A stretch of 64,000 nucleotides of DNA, from positions 4,366,762 to 4,430,761 of the forward strand of contig NZ_KQ033919.1 in the NCBI RefSeq assembly GCF_000969825.1, written 5' to 3'. Numbering within the stretch: the first letter of the stretch is position 1; each line of letters opens with the position of its first letter. The notes beneath the pieces are model-generated. The model was given only the letters and a program-made list of their open reading frames with translations, was not told where the DNA came from and made no database searches. The position numbers were made by a program, and so were the translations under genes. Below are positions 17,324 through 25,782 of the stretch, piece by piece. Source of the DNA: Parabacteroides gordonii MS-1 = DSM 23371. Lineage in GTDB: Bacteria > Bacteroidota > Bacteroidia > Bacteroidales > Tannerellaceae.

Positions 17324-18748
17324 TTATTGTAATGGAACAATCTGTGGTATTTCATTTTTGTGATCAGGCATACATTGCCCGATATCGGCTTTGCGGTAAC
17401 TGGGATCACATAGCAGATAGCGTTTTTTGTCAAATTGTATATAAGTACCGGGGATATTCCCTTTTAAGGCAACTCCTGTTACAACGTGGCTGCTATACTT
17501 TAATAAAATAGTATCGAGTTTCAGTGTCTTGCGAACTATATAGGCAAATAAAACCGCCCGGTCTTCACAATCGGAGAAGGGATAGAAGAATGTTTCTTCG
17601 GGAAAGAACGTTTTCTCGTATCCGAATTGTTCTTCGTCTGTCTTATAAGTGAAAGTTGATTGGCAGAAATGGAGCAGATCGTTTAATGTCTCCGGTACGT
17701 TTTCAAGATCATTGAATTGGTTCAGAAAGGAGAAAAGACTATCCTCGAATATAGGGTCAGCCACGGCATTTGTATAAATGGTTAAATCGGTAGAAGGGAT
17801 ATTTTGAAAGAAGCGGGTACGCTCTCTATTTATTGTTATGTTAAAGCTGGTATCCTGATAAGTATGGGTAATGTCGAATGAATCATTTCCCAGATCCATA
17901 TTCTCTTTGATTTCCAATGAAAGGACTTTTTCGGTTTTATCTTTAAATAGAGGAAGTGTCCTGACGATCGTAGAAGATTGGAGTGCCTTATCGGTAAACA
18001 AGAAATACTTTTTTTTATCTTCATACAGAAAAGGTTGATTATAAACAGTTTCCCGGAAAGGAACAAGTAGTACTATAGTCCGGTCGATGATGCCGAGACG
18101 TACGTTATACCCATAACTGAATAATATGAAATGCCTGAACAGAGTGCATACATTTTCGTCAGAAAGTTGAGGCAGGTGGTTGCAGACTTCTTTGACAAGT
18201 AAAAATAATCCCCAGTCGTTGAGTTTATGCTTTATTTTGAATGAGAAGATATCAGCTATTAGCTGATCGGTTTCTTTGCATCCGAAACTTTTCCACAAAT
18301 GTCCGATCTTATCTTTCCCGGTTCCATTAAGTACGGATGGGGGTGGGGTATGAGTTAGAGGAAAAGTGGTACCATAAAAAGGTATGATTGCCTGGTATGT
18401 CTGTTTTTCCTGTTGTTGTGAGTTGATTTCTATTGGAGGAATAAATGTGTTACCCGGCGTATCACTTATTTTGTATGAAGTTATTTCATCGGAGTAAATA
18501 GATTGGTCCGGTAATGCATCGGGTATTGTATCCGGCTTAGGTTGGTTGAATCGATTCAGCCCTTTGTAAAGCTGGAAATCAATCCATGTTTGTTGAAGAT
18601 ATTTTGCGTATTCCTGTTCTCTTTGTCTTCGGAAGTCTTTGTATTCCTGACGTAGTTGTTCCAATAGCTCTCTGTCGGATTCGGATTGCTGTGCATGGAT
18701 ATAACTCGTACATAATATGAAACAGAGCAGTAGTCGTATTGGTCTCAT
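17324..18748 (-). CDS. Exported transglutaminase-like protein (paralogue 1)
   Basis: 474 residues from MRPIRLLL. Signal peptide 1-20, a charged coiled segment (QEYKDFRRQREQEYAKYLQQ), a variable middle, and a C-terminal transglutaminase-like core with Cys394 (FSDCEDRAVLF), His421 (SSHVVTGVAL) and Asp448 (LLCDPSY), spaced 27 and 27. The second copy at 21169 keeps the same spacing. These residues fit a papain/transglutaminase catalytic triad; a protease or cross-linking role is inferred. Last gene of the 21096-17324 unit. Confidence 0.75.
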   Translation of the reverse strand: MRPIRLLLCFILCTSYIHAQQSESDRELLEQLRQEYKDFRRQREQEYAKYLQQTWIDFQLYKGLNRFNQPKPDTIPDALPDQSIYSDEITSYKISDTPGNTFIPPIEINSQQQEKQTYQAIIPFYGTTFPLTHTPPPSVLNGTGKDKIGHLWKSFGCKETDQLIADIFSFKIKHKLNDWGLFLLVKEVCNHLPQLSDENVCTLFRHFILFSYGYNVRLGIIDRTIVLLVPFRETVYNQPFLYEDKKKYFLFTDKALQSSTIVRTLPLFKDKTEKVLSLEIKENMDLGNDSFDITHTYQDTSFNITINRERTRFFQNIPSTDLTIYTNAVADPIFEDSLFSFLNQFNDLENVPETLNDLLHFCQSTFTYKTDEEQFGYEKTFFPEETFFYPFSDCEDRAVLFAYIVRKTLKLDTILLKYSSHVVTGVALKGNIPGTYIQFDKKRYLLCDPSYRKADIGQCMPDHKNEIPQIVPLQ

Positions 18749-18825
18749 GGCTATAGAAAGAATAAAAAGGTGTGTTACCTTCGCTATTGCAGGTAGCACA
18801 CCTTCAGTTGATTATCTGTTTGTTT

Positions 18826-20187
18826 TTACTGTGCTTTTTCAGAAGTATAAATAGTTTCTACTTCGGCAGCTGTCAGTGGCCGGTCGTAGAGACGTACATT
18901 ATCTATTTTCATATTCATGGCGTCTGTAGCCTGACCGTCAAGTGTACCGCCTATCTGTATTTTAGTGCTGGAATCATCATTACCGACGTTATATTTGGCG
19001 GTTAGGTTGTCCGCCAGGTTCCCGTCTATGTACAATAGTTTTTCCACTTTGTTATCCTTGTTGGCAGAAGCAGTGAAGACAATAGAATACCATTTCCCGT
19101 TTTGTAATTGTTTCACCGGGTAAGTAAATGGATCAGGTTCTATAGATCCCATGAGTGGCATACTGAAACCTTCGTGAGAAAATCCGAATTTGTTATCTGC
19201 CACGTAAATTCGCGGATAGCATTCTCCGATCCAACTTTTACTGACACCTCCGATGATGTATCCAAGTGATCCGAAATCTTTGATCCAAAAAGAGATAGAG
19301 TAGCTGTATTTACCCTTTAGCGGATTGTATGGTATATTTACTAGTTGTTCCTTGGCTGCATTGAGGAAAAGGGCTTTTCCTTTTCCGGATGGTGAGTCGG
19401 TTGTAAACTCTGGTTCGTTCAGGGCTACCCCATTCATTTTGTTTCCACTGATATCGCTTGCATCACTGTTGTCGAAAGTGTAATAGGCCAGCAGACCGGC
19501 TGTGATATTGATATCTTCGCCGGGAGTTTCCGGATCGTCCGGATCGGGAGTCGTACTTTTACTTTCGGCAAGTACATTTATTTCTGCCGTTCCGGAATTG
19601 GAGGTAATGATGATTGTCGTTGCATTAGTTTTTCCGGCTTCCAGTTTGCTACGATCTATTGTGATGCTGATCGGACTTTTTTTGTCAGCGGCAGTAGTGC
19701 CGGATATAGGGTCTATATCTTTAATCCAACTGCAATCTTTTTTTATGTTCCACTGAATTTCTGTTTTTCCGGTGTTTACTACTTCGAAAGCAAGAATGGT
19801 ATTGTCTTTTCCGAAGTTGAGTTCTGTCTTACTGGCTGCCAGATTGCCGGTGCCAGGTTTTAATAAGATATCGCATTGTGCCGTTTGTCCAGCGATGATG
19901 GTAACTCCGGCCGTATTGGTTTGATAACCGTCTTTAGAAACCTGTAAGGTGTACTGTCCGGCTTCCAGGTCGTTGTATTCAAAACGTCCGTCACTGCCGG
20001 TCGCAGTTTTTTTACCTCCCGGATTTAGGGTGACGCTGGCTGTGCGGATTGGTTCACCGGTAGTTTCATCCGAAACGTATCCATGTACATTACCGTTTAC
20101 TTCCGCTTCGTCTTCCGTACAGGAAGAGGTCACTCCGCAAAAAAGAATCGCAGAGCAAATAAAAATCAAATACTTAAGTCTGTTCAT
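18826..20187 (-). CDS. Lipoprotein with regulatory-like, BACON-like and LamG domains
   Basis: 453 residues. Lipobox VTSSC near residue 23. Domain order: carboxypeptidase-regulatory-like (VHGYVSDETTGEPIRTASVT, about 32-113), BACON-like beta domain (about 117-205, with TGKTEIQWNIKKDCSWI), a Pro/Asp linker, then a LamG/concanavalin-like lectin domain (LLAYYTFDNSDASDISGNKM to the end). Probably a surface or periplasmic carbohydrate-binding lipoprotein. It lies 25 nt after the DUF5683-like gene. Confidence 0.82.
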   Translation of the reverse strand: MNRLKYLIFICSAILFCGVTSSCTEDEAEVNGNVHGYVSDETTGEPIRTASVTLNPGGKKTATGSDGRFEYNDLEAGQYTLQVSKDGYQTNTAGVTIIAGQTAQCDILLKPGTGNLAASKTELNFGKDNTILAFEVVNTGKTEIQWNIKKDCSWIKDIDPISGTTAADKKSPISITIDRSKLEAGKTNATTIIITSNSGTAEINVLAESKSTTPDPDDPETPGEDINITAGLLAYYTFDNSDASDISGNKMNGVALNEPEFTTDSPSGKGKALFLNAAKEQLVNIPYNPLKGKYSYSISFWIKDFGSLGYIIGGVSKSWIGECYPRIYVADNKFGFSHEGFSMPLMGSIEPDPFTYPVKQLQNGKWYSIVFTASANKDNKVEKLLYIDGNLADNLTAKYNVGNDDSSTKIQIGGTLDGQATDAMNMKIDNVRLYDRPLTAAEVETIYTSEKAQ

Positions 20188-20211
20188 GTTTATAGTTGTT
20201 TATTATGTGAA

Positions 20212-21096
20212 TTAAAAACGATAGGATAAACCGACACCATTACAATCGGGAGAGGCTACCGGATAATAGGTTATTTTGTTTTTCCGGATAATTGTTCGTT
20301 TAGCTCCGTTTGCTACCAGAGCGTCGACCAGGTTATAGACATATAGAGCAGCGGCTCCTCCTATACAGATATTCCGGAATGTAGTGCAGTTATTGGCTTT
20401 GGTAGAGTAGTTACGAATATGATCGGCATTCTGCGTTTGCCGTATTTTCTTCCTGTAATTGCTTCTCATGCTTTCGAAAGAGATAATACCTCCGGCAAGA
20501 GCTACTTCTCCTCCCATGATACATAATCCTTTGGCTGTACTGCCTTTGTATAATTGTCCCCAGCCGGGTATGATCGAACGTGCAACGGCACTGATCCCGT
20601 ATTTACGCGTGAAGCGTATCTGGTCGAATACGGCCCGTTTGTTGCTTTCCTTCGCGATCATATATAAGGTATGTAAACTATATTTACAGGAACCGTCCGG
20701 ATAACAGATGTATTCCCAGTATTCGTCTACTTTGTTGTAAATGATTTTTTGAGGCTGGCTTTTTATGTCATAATTATATTCGAAGTAAGACTGGATATCT
20801 TCTTTGTCGTTTACCATATCTGATGTGGTACGTATCCGTATTTCGCCGGAAATATCCATTTCCTTTTTAATATATTCGGACAAGTCTGTCAAACTGTTAT
20901 TGCGTGCCTGTTCCAGCGTCGATGATTGATTGACGATGGTGCGATAATAAAAAGTATTGTTTCCGGGGATAGGAGGATTGTCCATCCACGATGGACGTAT
21001 ATTTTCGGAGTGCCCGGTTGTTTTTTGTGCCTGTATGTTGGTGAATATGGTTAACATGCAGATTAATAAGACTATTCGATAAGTAAAGTTATTCAT
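20212..21096 (-). CDS. Exported protein with DUF5683-like region
   Basis: 294 residues. Signal peptide 1-23 (NIQAQ). The N-terminal half (RPSWMDNPPIPGN, followed by EQARNNSLTDLSEYIKKEM) resembles LPP20-type ageing/assembly domains. The middle carries ARSIIPGWGQLYKGSTAKG, the glycine hairpin typical of DUF5683, with hydrophobic segments after it. Role unknown; these features suggest an inner-membrane or periplasmic assembly factor. First gene of a three-gene unit behind palindrome site B. Confidence 0.7.
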   Translation of the reverse strand: MNNFTYRIVLLICMLTIFTNIQAQKTTGHSENIRPSWMDNPPIPGNNTFYYRTIVNQSSTLEQARNNSLTDLSEYIKKEMDISGEIRIRTTSDMVNDKEDIQSYFEYNYDIKSQPQKIIYNKVDEYWEYICYPDGSCKYSLHTLYMIAKESNKRAVFDQIRFTRKYGISAVARSIIPGWGQLYKGSTAKGLCIMGGEVALAGGIISFESMRSNYRKKIRQTQNADHIRNYSTKANNCTTFRNICIGGAAALYVYNLVDALVANGAKRTIIRKNKITYYPVASPDCNGVGLSYRF

Positions 21097-21119
21097 GCTG
21101 TGAGCGTATTAGTTGAGTG

Positions 21120-21166
21120 CAAATATATTTCTGTTGTTTCAAATAAATCTTAATATAGATTAAGAC
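21120..21166 (-). promoter_or_regulatory. Promoter with Crp/Fnr-like palindrome, site B
   Basis: -7 box TATATTTG (reverse strand, 21120-21127), exactly 19 nt, then ATCTTAATATAGATTAAGAC at 21147-21166. It contains a perfect TCTTAAT-N4-ATTAAGA inverted repeat (21148-21165). Drives 21096-17324. Confidence 0.78.
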
Positions 21167-21168
21167 TC

Positions 21169-22524
21169 TTATCTTATTATTTTCGCTTCTGTATTTTTTA
21201 ATGCCGGCATAGCCATCCCTATTCCTGCATTAATATAGCTCGGATCACAGATCATATATCGTTTGCCATCTATATCCAAATGATCCCCGGGTATATTTTC
21301 ATCGAAGCAAACAGCTGTAGCTATATGTTGAAGGTAGTCCAGTAGAACTACGTTCAGATTTAAAAGTGTACGTATTAAGAAAGCGTATAGTACGGCACGG
21401 TCTTCACAGTCGCAGGCCGGATAGTAGAAACATTCATCGATAAAGAATGGTTTTTCGAAACCGAATTGTTGCTGATCTGTTTGGTATTTGAATGCCGTTT
21501 GTACGAAATGCAATAGAATACCGGCAGCTTCTTTTGTTGTTTTCCCGTGAATAGCTTTCTTTAAGGATGGAAGAACCGAAAGGCTTACTTCCTGACTGGC
21601 CGGTGCTTTCAGGTAAACACTAAAATCACATTGGGGATACTCTTTATATAAATCGATCAGAGATTTATTTGTATTTGCATTTATAGTGATCTGCCGGTTT
21701 GAATAAACCCGGGAGTAAAGAGTCTCTGCCGACATTGTTTGTCCGGGTAATATATACATACTGACTTTTCGACTGGACAGGTCGAAATCTTTTTGGAAAG
21801 TATAAACCGGTTGACGATTATATGTTTCGTAGCCAAATATAAAATATTTCTCATTATCAATGTTCAGGTACATTTTATTATAGAGCATACAATCAGTGGG
21901 AATAAGTAACACCAGCTGATCGCCACTGCGTCCGCATCTGACTTTATATTCCGATTGGCATAAAAGAAACATTTGTATGATAATTTTTGAATTGTTGTCG
22001 GATTCTCGGCATAACTTGTCGGCTAACTGGCGAATGAACAGGACATAGGCCCAATCGCACCAATGGTTCTCTTTCTTCATTTGAAGAGAATGGCGTATAA
22101 AAGGTTCATACGAGGTTTGACTGAGTGACTCCCAGGCATAAGCAATCTCTTTTTCCGATATGCCGGATAGGATGAACGGCTCTTTCAACCATTCGTCTTT
22201 CTCTTGTGCGGAACTGGGATTATTAACTGGTCTGTCGACAACTTTCGGAATATCGACCGGTTTATATCCCGGGTGCTTTTGTGTGAGTAGAGGTTCTTTA
22301 GGACTTGGCTTGGCAGGTCGTTCTACCGGATTTTCCTGATGATAACCAGTCCAGTCTTTCTGTAGAAATTTAGAAAAAGCTTCATTCTCTTTTCTTCTGA
22401 AGTCTGCGTATTCCTGTTGCTGTTTCTGTGCAAAGTGTATATACTCCTCTTGAAGGGATTGTCCCTGGAGAAGAGAAGTTGTCAACAAACATAAGAAGTA
22501 TAAAAGAGGATGAAGCCGTTTCAT
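21169..22524 (-). CDS. Exported transglutaminase-like protein (paralogue 2)
   Basis: 451 residues. Signal peptide about 1-21, then a QEEYIHFAQKQQQEYADFRR segment like that in the 18748-17324 protein, a Pro/Lys-rich stretch, and the C-terminal core with Cys373 (CDCEDRAVLY), His400 (YLQHIATAV), Asp427 (MICDPSY). The 27/27 spacing equals that of the other copy. Presumed periplasmic or surface papain-like/transglutaminase-like enzyme. It lies 21 nt after the LPP20-like gene. Confidence 0.75.
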   Translation of the reverse strand: MKRLHPLLYFLCLLTTSLLQGQSLQEEYIHFAQKQQQEYADFRRKENEAFSKFLQKDWTGYHQENPVERPAKPSPKEPLLTQKHPGYKPVDIPKVVDRPVNNPSSAQEKDEWLKEPFILSGISEKEIAYAWESLSQTSYEPFIRHSLQMKKENHWCDWAYVLFIRQLADKLCRESDNNSKIIIQMFLLCQSEYKVRCGRSGDQLVLLIPTDCMLYNKMYLNIDNEKYFIFGYETYNRQPVYTFQKDFDLSSRKVSMYILPGQTMSAETLYSRVYSNRQITINANTNKSLIDLYKEYPQCDFSVYLKAPASQEVSLSVLPSLKKAIHGKTTKEAAGILLHFVQTAFKYQTDQQQFGFEKPFFIDECFYYPACDCEDRAVLYAFLIRTLLNLNVVLLDYLQHIATAVCFDENIPGDHLDIDGKRYMICDPSYINAGIGMAMPALKNTEAKIIR

Positions 22525-22545
22525 TATTTGTGAATTGTAAGATGG

Positions 22546-23103
22546 TTATTCTGTTTTGCCCATTTCTTCTTCAAAAAGTTTTTTAAACTTCTCGTATTCA
22601 AAATCAGTTCTTAGCGTTTTGTCTTCCTGTATGTTTTTCACAATATCCTTTAATAGCTCATTGTTGGCTAATTCAACGGCAACGTACACCTTATAATTCC
22701 CTTCCGGGCTTTTCATGGTTTGTTCGCATATAGTGCGTACTCCGTTTAACTTCCTGTTGACTACTGTGCGTGCCATTTCTTGAAAACGCCTTTTACTTTC
22801 ATCATTTTCTCCGTTCTGATAAGATGAGATATAATCCTCTGTTAATATTTTAACTTTAGCTTCGATCGCTGTCGCTATTTCCGATCGTGCAGAAGATAAT
22901 GCTTTTTTCTTGGCGATATTCATATCTGTCGATAATCCCATAGCACTGGCACGTACATATTCGTTGTTCGTCGAATAGTTAGAACCAGAACAAGGTACAA
23001 TTATTTCTACATCACCTTGAGGGAGTGGTTTGGAACTACCACAAGCAGTAAAAGTTGCTATGGAAATTGATGTTGCTGCCAGTAAATAATAGATGTTCTT
23101 CAT
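22546..23103 (-). CDS. LPP20-like lipoprotein
   Basis: 185 residues. Lipobox TFTAC (Cys21). The domain contains RASAMGLSTDMNIAKKKALSS and YKVYVAVELAN, the pattern of LPP20-family lipoproteins, ending in a charged helix (FEYEKFKKLFEEEM). First gene of a two-gene unit with transglutaminase-like paralogue 2, transcribed from the divergent palindrome site C. Confidence 0.75.
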   Translation of the reverse strand: MKNIYYLLAATSISIATFTACGSSKPLPQGDVEIIVPCSGSNYSTNNEYVRASAMGLSTDMNIAKKKALSSARSEIATAIEAKVKILTEDYISSYQNGENDESKRRFQEMARTVVNRKLNGVRTICEQTMKSPEGNYKVYVAVELANNELLKDIVKNIQEDKTLRTDFEYEKFKKLFEEEMGKTE

Positions 23104-23165
23104 ATTGTTCTGTATTTAATTAGTATGATTGTTTATTATACTTGTCGTGTTTTGCCGTTTTGTGA

Positions 23166-23240
23166 CAAATGTATAGCTCTTATTTGTGATAAATCTTGAT
23201 ATAGATTAAGATATTCTAGCGATGTGTGTTGTTATATTTG
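23166..23240. promoter_or_regulatory. Divergent promoters sharing one Crp/Fnr-like palindrome, site C
   Basis: ATCTTGATATAGATTAAGAT at 23193-23212 sits between a minus-strand -7 box TACATTTG (23166-23173, 19 nt away) and a plus-strand -7 box TATATTTG (23233-23240, 20 nt away). It can therefore control both the LPP20-like unit and the sigma/anti-sigma unit. Confidence 0.8.
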
Positions 23241-23292
23241 TCTTGAAATTCAGGTGTTGAAACTATTTGCATGTAGATTAAAACAGATAACT

Positions 23293-24501
23293 ATGACTGG
23301 CACAATAAAAAAAATTATATCGGAGATAATCAGAAAGGAATGTGAGCGGTATCGGCTTATTGAATGGAAGTTACTTTCATCGGTAGAGGAGGAAACGGAT
23401 GTTTTGTGTTCTTTGTTGCCGCAACCTCCGGATGATGCCTGGGAAGATCGGGAGAAATTCAGACAGTGGAGGAGGAGGCTTCTGAATCTTTTTTATTCAA
23501 GAATGGATTATGCAGGTTTTATTCGGAAGCAAAAAGATATGGAGCCATTTCTACGCTATCTGTTTTTTATGAGAAAGCGAATTGTTGATCGTTTGTGGCA
23601 GGATAATATCTCGCCGACTATTGATGCTGACTTGGCAGTCCCTCCCCATACTTTGGCCTATAAACTTTCAAAAATGATATCGAAGGATGAAAACCTCCTT
23701 TTGTTTTGTGCGTGTGACTCCATCAAGTCGCCCTGGGATTTGGAAGATAGGTGCGAAGCAGCTTGTAATAAGCGTTATCCTTTACCTTTGAGGGGAGTAT
23801 TCCATTATCTGGAAAAGGAGGATGAAGAGTTATGGTCTGTTATTTATTTGTTGGTCAAAAAGATGGCGGAATATATTGTATCCGGCCATCTTTTTAACCA
23901 ACAGTATAAAGAGGAGACTATTGCAGATGTGTGGAGTGATGCATCGTTGTTATTACACGATAAGACAGTTGCCGGTTTACTTCCGGTGTTTGAAACGGCT
24001 ACCCATTTCAGGCATTATATTAGCCGTATTTGTATAAATAAGTGTTATGAAGCGGAGCGTAGGAATACGGCACGAAAAGAAATACTCTCATTGGATGATC
24101 CGGCTGTTATGTCTGACGTAATCTTTCAACCGACCGATATAAGTTATTTGTTTGAGGAGGGTATGAATAGGGGTAATCCTCTTTGGGGAGTAGATATACA
24201 AAACGAATATGAGGTGAAATGTGCTTTTTTGACAATCTTATGGGATAGGTGCGAACCTTGGTATAGCAGACTGGTTTGTGGTATGGAGAATAAAGTGGAA
24301 GCTTTGCAATTATATTATATCGAAAAAAAGACCTATCGGGAGATCGCAGTAATAGTAGCCCCCGAATTATCCGGTGATGAGATCCGAAAAATGGAGGTTA
24401 AATTGCGTCAGGATGTGTCGCGGGTACGTAAAATATTGAAAGAGCGTTTTCTGGAAATGCTGTTGAAAGAAGGAAAGGGGGATTTGAATGGATACATGTA
24501 A
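23293..24501 (+). CDS. Sigma-70 family factor with long N-terminal extension
   Basis: 402 residues from MTGTIKKIIS. Roughly the first 200 residues match nothing I recognise. Then come a sigma region-2-like stretch (YIVSGHLFNQQYKEETIADV, then FRHYISRICINKCYEAERR) and a region-4-like helix-turn-helix (YYIEKKTYREIAVIVAPELS, then RQDVSRVRKILK), with an insertion between the HTH helices. ECF factors are usually about 170-200 residues, so the length is odd. The ORF is open to 23224, but the -7 box at 23233 favours the ATG at 23293. Overlaps the anti-sigma gene by 14 nt. Confidence 0.75.
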   Translation: MTGTIKKIISEIIRKECERYRLIEWKLLSSVEEETDVLCSLLPQPPDDAWEDREKFRQWRRRLLNLFYSRMDYAGFIRKQKDMEPFLRYLFFMRKRIVDRLWQDNISPTIDADLAVPPHTLAYKLSKMISKDENLLLFCACDSIKSPWDLEDRCEAACNKRYPLPLRGVFHYLEKEDEELWSVIYLLVKKMAEYIVSGHLFNQQYKEETIADVWSDASLLLHDKTVAGLLPVFETATHFRHYISRICINKCYEAERRNTARKEILSLDDPAVMSDVIFQPTDISYLFEEGMNRGNPLWGVDIQNEYEVKCAFLTILWDRCEPWYSRLVCGMENKVEALQLYYIEKKTYREIAVIVAPELSGDEIRKMEVKLRQDVSRVRKILKERFLEMLLKEGKGDLNGYM

Positions 24502-24904
24502 AGAGTATAGAGAGGGAGATTTACTGGCTTATTTGAAAAATAAGATGAGCCGGGGGGAAACGGAGGATTTTCAGTTTCATTTAATCCATTGTAAAGTGTG
24601 TCAGGATACTTTGAAACGCATGAGATTGATGATTGAGGAAGAAAGTACTCCTGTTGTAATTCGGTTTGAACGGCATAAACTGTATAAATGGTATGCTGCG
24701 GCGATAGGCTTGCTTATAGTTAGTTCAATTGGAAGCTATCTGTATTTCAATATTCCGGAAGGAACGGATCATCATTTGGATATGGATAAGATGCCGGTAT
24801 TTCACGCTACCGATTCGATAGGAATAAATTCGGATAGTATACGTCAAAAAGATAGCATACAGGTGTGGGATAGTTTACAGATGAATTCTTCTATCCACCG
24901 ATAA
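24488..24904 (+). CDS. Anti-sigma factor, zinc-finger type
   Basis: 138 residues. Cytoplasmic HxxxCxxC motif (HLIHCKVCQDTL, about 32-43) as in ZAS/zf-HC2 anti-sigma factors, one transmembrane segment (WYAAAIGLLIVSSIGSYLYF, about 61-80), and a short Asp/Ser-rich periplasmic tail. The 14-nt overlap with the sigma gene fits a sigma/anti-sigma pair. Confidence 0.8.
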   Translation: MDTCKEYREGDLLAYLKNKMSRGETEDFQFHLIHCKVCQDTLKRMRLMIEEESTPVVIRFERHKLYKWYAAAIGLLIVSSIGSYLYFNIPEGTDHHLDMDKMPVFHATDSIGINSDSIRQKDSIQVWDSLQMNSSIHR

Positions 24905-24923
24905 CTTTGGCTTCCCTGGTTTG

Positions 24924-24970
24924 ATCTTATTTTAGATTAAGAAATATTTGTTGACAGTTCTCTAACTTTG
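24924..24970 (+). promoter_or_regulatory. Promoter with Crp/Fnr-like palindrome, site D
   Basis: ATCTTATTTTAGATTAAGAA at 24924-24943, exactly 19 nt, then -7 box TAACTTTG at 24963-24970. It reads toward the Crp/Fnr-like gene at 25135 with a leader of about 158 nt in which I see no ORF. Suggests autoregulation. Confidence 0.75.
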
Positions 24971-25134
24971 TAAATAAACAATGCCCTGGTTTTTATCGGC
25001 TTTTGGCTAATAAAGGTTCTTGAGGTGTTTTGTTAATCTAAACTGTCACAAATAATGGCTTTGTGTCAATTAGAAATAGTAAGTATTATCTAAAGGATTG
25101 ATGATTGATCCAACAAAAGCCAATAAAGAGGAAT

Positions 25135-25740
25135 ATGGAAGACTTATACGATGAAACCTATAATTTGATGTGTCGCTATTTGAGAGAATATTATCCGGTA
25201 TCTGATAAATTGTGTGATGAATTATTCGACAAGTGTCCTTTTGTTCACTTTAAAAAGGGTGAACTATTTGTCAGTGAAGACCGGGAATGTCATAATATCT
25301 ATTTTATAATGAGAGGGTTCTGCTCTTGCTTCTATGTAAAGGACGGTAAGGAGTATATACTTCATTTTTTCAAAGAGGGCGATTTTGGAATGTTGTTTCA
25401 TACTTTCCTTTCTCGTCAAAAGGCATTTTTGAATTTGAAAGCAACAGAAGATACACTTGCTCTTTGCGTTAGCCGTGATAATTTTGATTATTTCTGGCAT
25501 GAGTATCATGATTTTGTATTGCTCTTCTATAAGGTTTTTGAAAATTACGCAATAGAGCGTGAAGAAATGTATTACCTGATGCGTAGCAATTGTGCGGAAG
25601 ACCGGGTAAAACATTATAGTGAAACACATGAGATCCAGCATTTAATGAAACATGTGCCCCAATATTGTATAGCTTCCTATTTGAATATGACTCCCGAGAC
25701 TTTTGCCAAGATATTGGCCCGTCGAAATAAAAATATATAA
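25135..25740 (+). CDS. Crp/Fnr-family regulator (paralogue 1)
   Basis: 201 residues. N-terminal cNMP-binding-like cupin (ECHNIYFIMRGFCSCFYVKD, then FFKEGDFG) and a short C-terminal HTH (CIASYLNMTPETFAKILARR) typical of Bacteroidota Crp/Fnr regulators. The ATG at 25135 has AAAGAGGA upstream; the in-frame TTG at 25105 is less likely. Its promoter carries site D of the shared palindrome, whose TTRAT-N4-ATTAA core is Crp/Fnr-like; it is the best candidate for the regulator of that regulon. About half the residues match the gene at 26140. Confidence 0.88.
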   Translation: MEDLYDETYNLMCRYLREYYPVSDKLCDELFDKCPFVHFKKGELFVSEDRECHNIYFIMRGFCSCFYVKDGKEYILHFFKEGDFGMLFHTFLSRQKAFLNLKATEDTLALCVSRDNFDYFWHEYHDFVLLFYKVFENYAIEREEMYYLMRSNCAEDRVKHYSETHEIQHLMKHVPQYCIASYLNMTPETFAKILARRNKNI

Positions 25741-25782
25741 ATAACATAAATAGTTTTTTTCTATCGAAACAGGCGTTTCTCT

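Noticed and set aside
23233-24501. The sigma factor as direct reader of the palindrome
   Set aside because: All five promoters keep a normal TAnnTTTG box, and the element is palindromic with TTRAT-N4-ATTAA spacing; a dimeric Crp/Fnr activator fits better. Not excluded experimentally.
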